Source: Ochromonadaceae sp. CCMP2298 (Eukaryota; Sar; Synurophyceae; Ochromonadales; Ochromonadaceae). From it: a stretch of DNA of 20,423 nt. Within the stretch, counting starts at the first letter, position 1; every line of letters starts with the position of its first letter. The stretch covers positions 1-20,423 of the forward strand of contig MU633889.1 in assembly GCA_026770595.1 (NCBI GenBank), written 5' to 3'. The notes beneath the pieces are model-generated. The model was not told the DNA's origin, made no database searches, and was given only the letters and a program-made list of their open reading frames with translations. Both the position numbers and the translations under genes were made by a program. Shown piece by piece: positions 17,968 to 20,423 of the stretch.

Positions 17968-18402
17968 TAAGATAGCCAAGGGCTCATTGCCCTCTTGGTC
18001 GTGAACCCACCATCCTTGGTTGTGTGAACCTGGCGAGAACGTGGAGAATAATCAGAGGGCCACCCACCAGACGCTGAATGTCCTGGATGTGCGGCCAAAA
18101 ATGAGTGGCACTAATTAAGGGGAACCTGGGACTTTTTAACCGGGGGAATCATGGGAATTTTTTGGCGGGGGTTTTGCAAATCCTCGCTTTTTTTGCCTCT
18201 CCCAAAAAAGAGACGACTCGTCTCTTTTTTGGGTGAGGACGACCTCCAGACTCACCAGCAGAGGGAAAGAGGCTGTGAGACAAGAGGATAAAAGAGAGAC
18301 AGACAGAGACAGAAGTCTGCGCCACCGTTTACGCGGCAAAATCGCCCCAGCTTTGTGGTTTTCAACTCATCCTCCGCTCTCTCCAACGCCAGCAATCGCG
18401 CG
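17968..18402. promoter_or_regulatory. Divergent intergenic region with perfect palindrome
   Basis: 435 bp between the hypothetical gene (minus) and the ankyrin gene (plus); part may be an upstream exon of the former. It contains TTTTTTGGCGGGGG at about 18157-18170 (E2F-like by sequence only) and the palindrome at 18196-18238. Confidence 0.4.
18196..18238. repeat. Near-perfect 43-bp palindrome
   Basis: The core 18201-18233 has two perfect 16-bp arms (CCCAAAAAAGAGACGA and its complement) around a single C. It extends outward by CCTC/GAGG with one mismatch to 18196-18238. The single-base centre means it is unlikely to fold tightly as RNA; it could form a DNA cruciform or bind a dimeric factor. 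Confidence 0.9.
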
Positions 18403-20423
18403 ATGTCCCTCGCAGATGCTTTCATTCTAAGTAACTTGCGGGAGCTGCTGGGTCCGGCCTGCGACCCGCAGTTGCGCCTGGTCTCCAAGAGCTGCAACGC
18501 CGCCATGGCGACCTTCCCTCGCGAGCAGATGCGCCTGGAAGATTACCTGTCCTCTCTGGCTCTGTTCCTCTGGGCTGTGCAGGTACTGAAGGTGCCCTGG
18601 AGGGAGATGCAATTGTGCGAAGTCGCCGCGGGGGGAGGGCACTTGGAGGTGCTGCAGTGGGGCCGCGCGCAGAGACCAGTGGTGCCCTGGGGCATGAAGA
18701 CTCTCTCGGCAGCTGCGAGGGGGGGGCATTTGCAGGTGGTGCAGTGGCTGCGCGCGCAGGAGCCTCCCTGCCCCTGGAACCAGGACTCGTGCGCGACGGC
18801 GGCGCGTTGGGGGCAGCTGGAGGTGGTACGGTGGATGCGGGGGCAGACGCCGCCCTGCCCGTGGGACGGTAGGACATCCGCGGAGGCGGCCAGGGGCGGG
18901 CATATCAATCTGCTGCAGTGGCTGGAGGAACAGACGCCGCCCTGTCAGTCGGGTGCGTGGACGCTGGCGGTTGCTGCGGAGGCCGGGCAGCTGGAGACGG
19001 TGCAGTGGCTGCGGGGGTGCAAGCCGCGTTGCCCGTGGGATGTCTCTGCCTGCCGTTGCGCCGCGCAGTTCGGGCAGATGGAGGTGCTGCGCTGGCTGCG
19101 GGCCCAGCACCCGCCCGCTCCCTGGGACGCTTCTGTCTGCAAAGTGGCAGCCCGGCGCGGCGACGTACAGATGCTGCAATGCCTGCGAGGACTGGACCCG
19201 CCCTGCCCCTGGGATGTAAATGCCTGCCTGATGGCGTCCAAGAATGGCGACGTGCAGATGCTGCAGTGCCTGCGCGGACTGGACCCTCCCTGCCCCTGGG
19301 ATGAGGCTGTGTTCGCCGCGGCGGTGGAGGGCGGGCAGCTGGGGACAGTGCAGTGGCTGAGGGCGCAGCAGCCCCCCTGCCCGTGGGGCCCTGCTGCCTG
19401 CCAGGGTGCCATTGCGTGTGGGCAGGTGGAGGTGCTGCTGTGGCTGCGGGCCCAGCACCCACCCGCTCCCTGGATTGTGTCTGTGTCTGCCTGCCTGGTG
19501 GCGGCCCGGAATGGCGACGTGCAGATGCTGCAGTGCCTGCGGGGGATGGACCCGCCCTGTCCCTGGGACACGATGGTGCTGGAGGATGCTGCAAGGTACA
19601 GGCAGGTCGAGGCGGTGCGCTGGCTGATGTCCCAGGAGCCCCCCTGCCCCTGCAACGAGATGGTCTGCCGCTACACCGCCTACTTCGGGGACTGCGAGCT
19701 GCTGCGCTGGCTGCGAGGAATCAATCCGCCCGCTCCCTGGGATGTGTTTGTTTGCCAGGCAGCGGTGAAGGGCGAGGGCGATGTGCAGATGCTGCAGTGC
19801 CTGCGGGGCCTAGACCCGCCCTGCCCCTGGGACAGCGATGTGTGCCATACAGCTGCACGCCTGAACAAACTATCGGTTCTTAAGGTGCTCAGGGCATTCG
19901 ATCCCCCCTGCCCATGGGACACTTCCGTGTGCCGAGTTGGAGCGCGCGCAGGGGGGGTGCTGCTGCATTGGCTGAGGGCCCAAGATCCCCCCTGCCCGTG
20001 GGACGCTGAGGTGTGCAGTGCTGCCATTTACGAGGGTTACTCGGAGCTGGTCAAGGAGATGCGAGCGGACAGCCCGCCCTGCCCGTGGGACAGCAGTGTG
20101 TGCTATGCGGCCGTACGAAGGAGAGATATGGATATGCTGCGCTGGCTGAGGGCGCAGCAGCCGCCCTGCCCCTGGGACAGCGATGTATTCCATGCTGCGG
20201 CGCGCAGCGGGGATATGGATATGGTGAAGTGGATGCGAGCGCAGCGCCCGCCCTGTCCTTGGGAGGAGGGCGCCTGCAGGGTGGCTGCGCGGAAGGGCCA
20301 TTGGGATGTGCTGCGGTGGCTGCTGCAAGAGCACTGCCCCTGCAGCGCAGAGGACCGCCTGCTGGCCAGTCAGCACAACACAGTGGGTGGGGGGCAGGGG
20401 GAGGAAGGGTGGGAAGGGGAGGG
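18403..20423 (+). CDS. Ankyrin-like repeat protein (CPWD type), 3' partial
   Basis: Seen: one uninterrupted frame from ATG 18403 to the window edge, at least 673 residues. Residues 1-40 (NLRELLGPACDPQLRLVSKSCNAAM) resemble the second half of an F-box. From about residue 66 on there are about 20 repeats with a 29-residue period, typically PWDxxVCxxAAxxGxxxxLxWLRAQxPPC. The GHLEVLQWLR-type core is the ankyrin helix pair, but 29 residues is shorter than the canonical 33. Four repeats are near-copies (GDVQMLQCLRG block at 19159, 19246, 19513 and 19777), pointing to recent internal duplication. Known: F-box plus ankyrin proteins with CPWD motifs are abundant in stramenopiles and some giant viruses. 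Inference: a protein-binding scaffold, perhaps a ubiquitin-ligase adaptor. The last about 15 residues are Gly/Glu-rich, and GTGGGT at 20381 could be a donor, so the true end is unknown. No introns seen, unlike its neighbours. Confidence 0.85.
   Translation, partial: MSLADAFILSNLRELLGPACDPQLRLVSKSCNAAMATFPREQMRLEDYLSSLALFLWAVQVLKVPWREMQLCEVAAGGGHLEVLQWGRAQRPVVPWGMKTLSAAARGGHLQVVQWLRAQEPPCPWNQDSCATAARWGQLEVVRWMRGQTPPCPWDGRTSAEAARGGHINLLQWLEEQTPPCQSGAWTLAVAAEAGQLETVQWLRGCKPRCPWDVSACRCAAQFGQMEVLRWLRAQHPPAPWDASVCKVAARRGDVQMLQCLRGLDPPCPWDVNACLMASKNGDVQMLQCLRGLDPPCPWDEAVFAAAVEGGQLGTVQWLRAQQPPCPWGPAACQGAIACGQVEVLLWLRAQHPPAPWIVSVSACLVAARNGDVQMLQCLRGMDPPCPWDTMVLEDAARYRQVEAVRWLMSQEPPCPCNEMVCRYTAYFGDCELLRWLRGINPPAPWDVFVCQAAVKGEGDVQMLQCLRGLDPPCPWDSDVCHTAARLNKLSVLKVLRAFDPPCPWDTSVCRVGARAGGVLLHWLRAQDPPCPWDAEVCSAAIYEGYSELVKEMRADSPPCPWDSSVCYAAVRRRDMDMLRWLRAQQPPCPWDSDVFHAAARSGDMDMVKWMRAQRPPCPWEEGACRVAARKGHWDVLRWLLQEHCPCSAEDRLLASQHNTVGGGQGEEGWEGE

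Noticed and set aside
18030-18110. A 34-bp intron joining THFWPHIQDIQRLVG to SHNQGWWVHDQ in the hypothetical gene
   Set aside because: The phase would work, but other introns in the window are at least about 104 bp, so an intron this short is unlikely.
18427-20376. Several long open frames (up to 343 codons) antisense to or overlapping the ankyrin gene
   Set aside because: They mirror the 87-bp repeat and high GC of the sense frame; the sense frame has clear ankyrin periodicity and runs unbroken.
1-20423. tRNA or rRNA genes
   Set aside because: I looked for cloverleaf A/B-box patterns and rRNA core sequences on both strands by eye and saw none; a tRNAscan-SE run would settle it.

Overview
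This is eukaryotic nuclear DNA. Every recognisable gene except the last is split by GT-AG introns of about 104-340 bp, and I could splice four of them exon by exon with reading phase intact. The gene set is housekeeping plus cilium-related. The last gene has short ankyrin-like repeats ending in PPCPWD, a style I associate with stramenopiles (brown and yellow-green algae, pelagophytes, oomycetes). An intron-rich flagellate stramenopile alga is my best guess for the host, but that is inference and the genus is open.

Layout. (1) Positions 1-2943, minus strand: 5' part of a DNAAF9 (C20orf194)-like dynein assembly factor, four exons, running off the left edge. (2) 2944-3822: divergent intergenic region holding a large degenerate palindrome (about 3205-3655). 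(3) 3823-5681, plus: catalytic subunit of protein phosphatase 4, seven exons. (4) 5682-6281: intergenic, with C-rich telomere-like repeats and short inverted repeats. (5) 6282-8162, plus: neuroguidin/Lcp5-type SSU-processome protein, two exons. (6) 8163-8622: convergent 3' region. (7) 8623-14042, minus: full-length VPS16, 16 exons, 932 residues. (8) 14043-14553: divergent intergenic region. (9) 14554-15348, plus: mitochondrial ribosomal protein bL27, two exons. (10) 15349-16837: gene-free, dense in inverted repeats (a nested triple hairpin and a MITE-like element). (11) 16838-17967, minus: unrecognised protein with Gly-Ala repeats. (12) 17968-18402: divergent intergenic region with a perfect 33-bp palindrome. 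(13) 18403 to the right edge, plus: about 20 ankyrin-like repeats in one uninterrupted frame.

The genes do not form one pathway: ciliary dynein assembly, phosphatase signalling, ribosome biogenesis, endolysosomal tethering and mitochondrial translation simply lie side by side, mostly as divergent or convergent pairs.

The most interesting layer is in the introns and spacers. A 171-bp sequence occurs at about 97-98% identity in introns of two unrelated genes, in the same orientation relative to transcription. Several introns are bracketed by direct repeats that sit exactly on the splice junctions. Twelve of 27 introns are followed by an exon beginning with GT. Together these suggest intron gain by introner-like insertion. 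Telomere-like and other tandem repeats also fill many introns.
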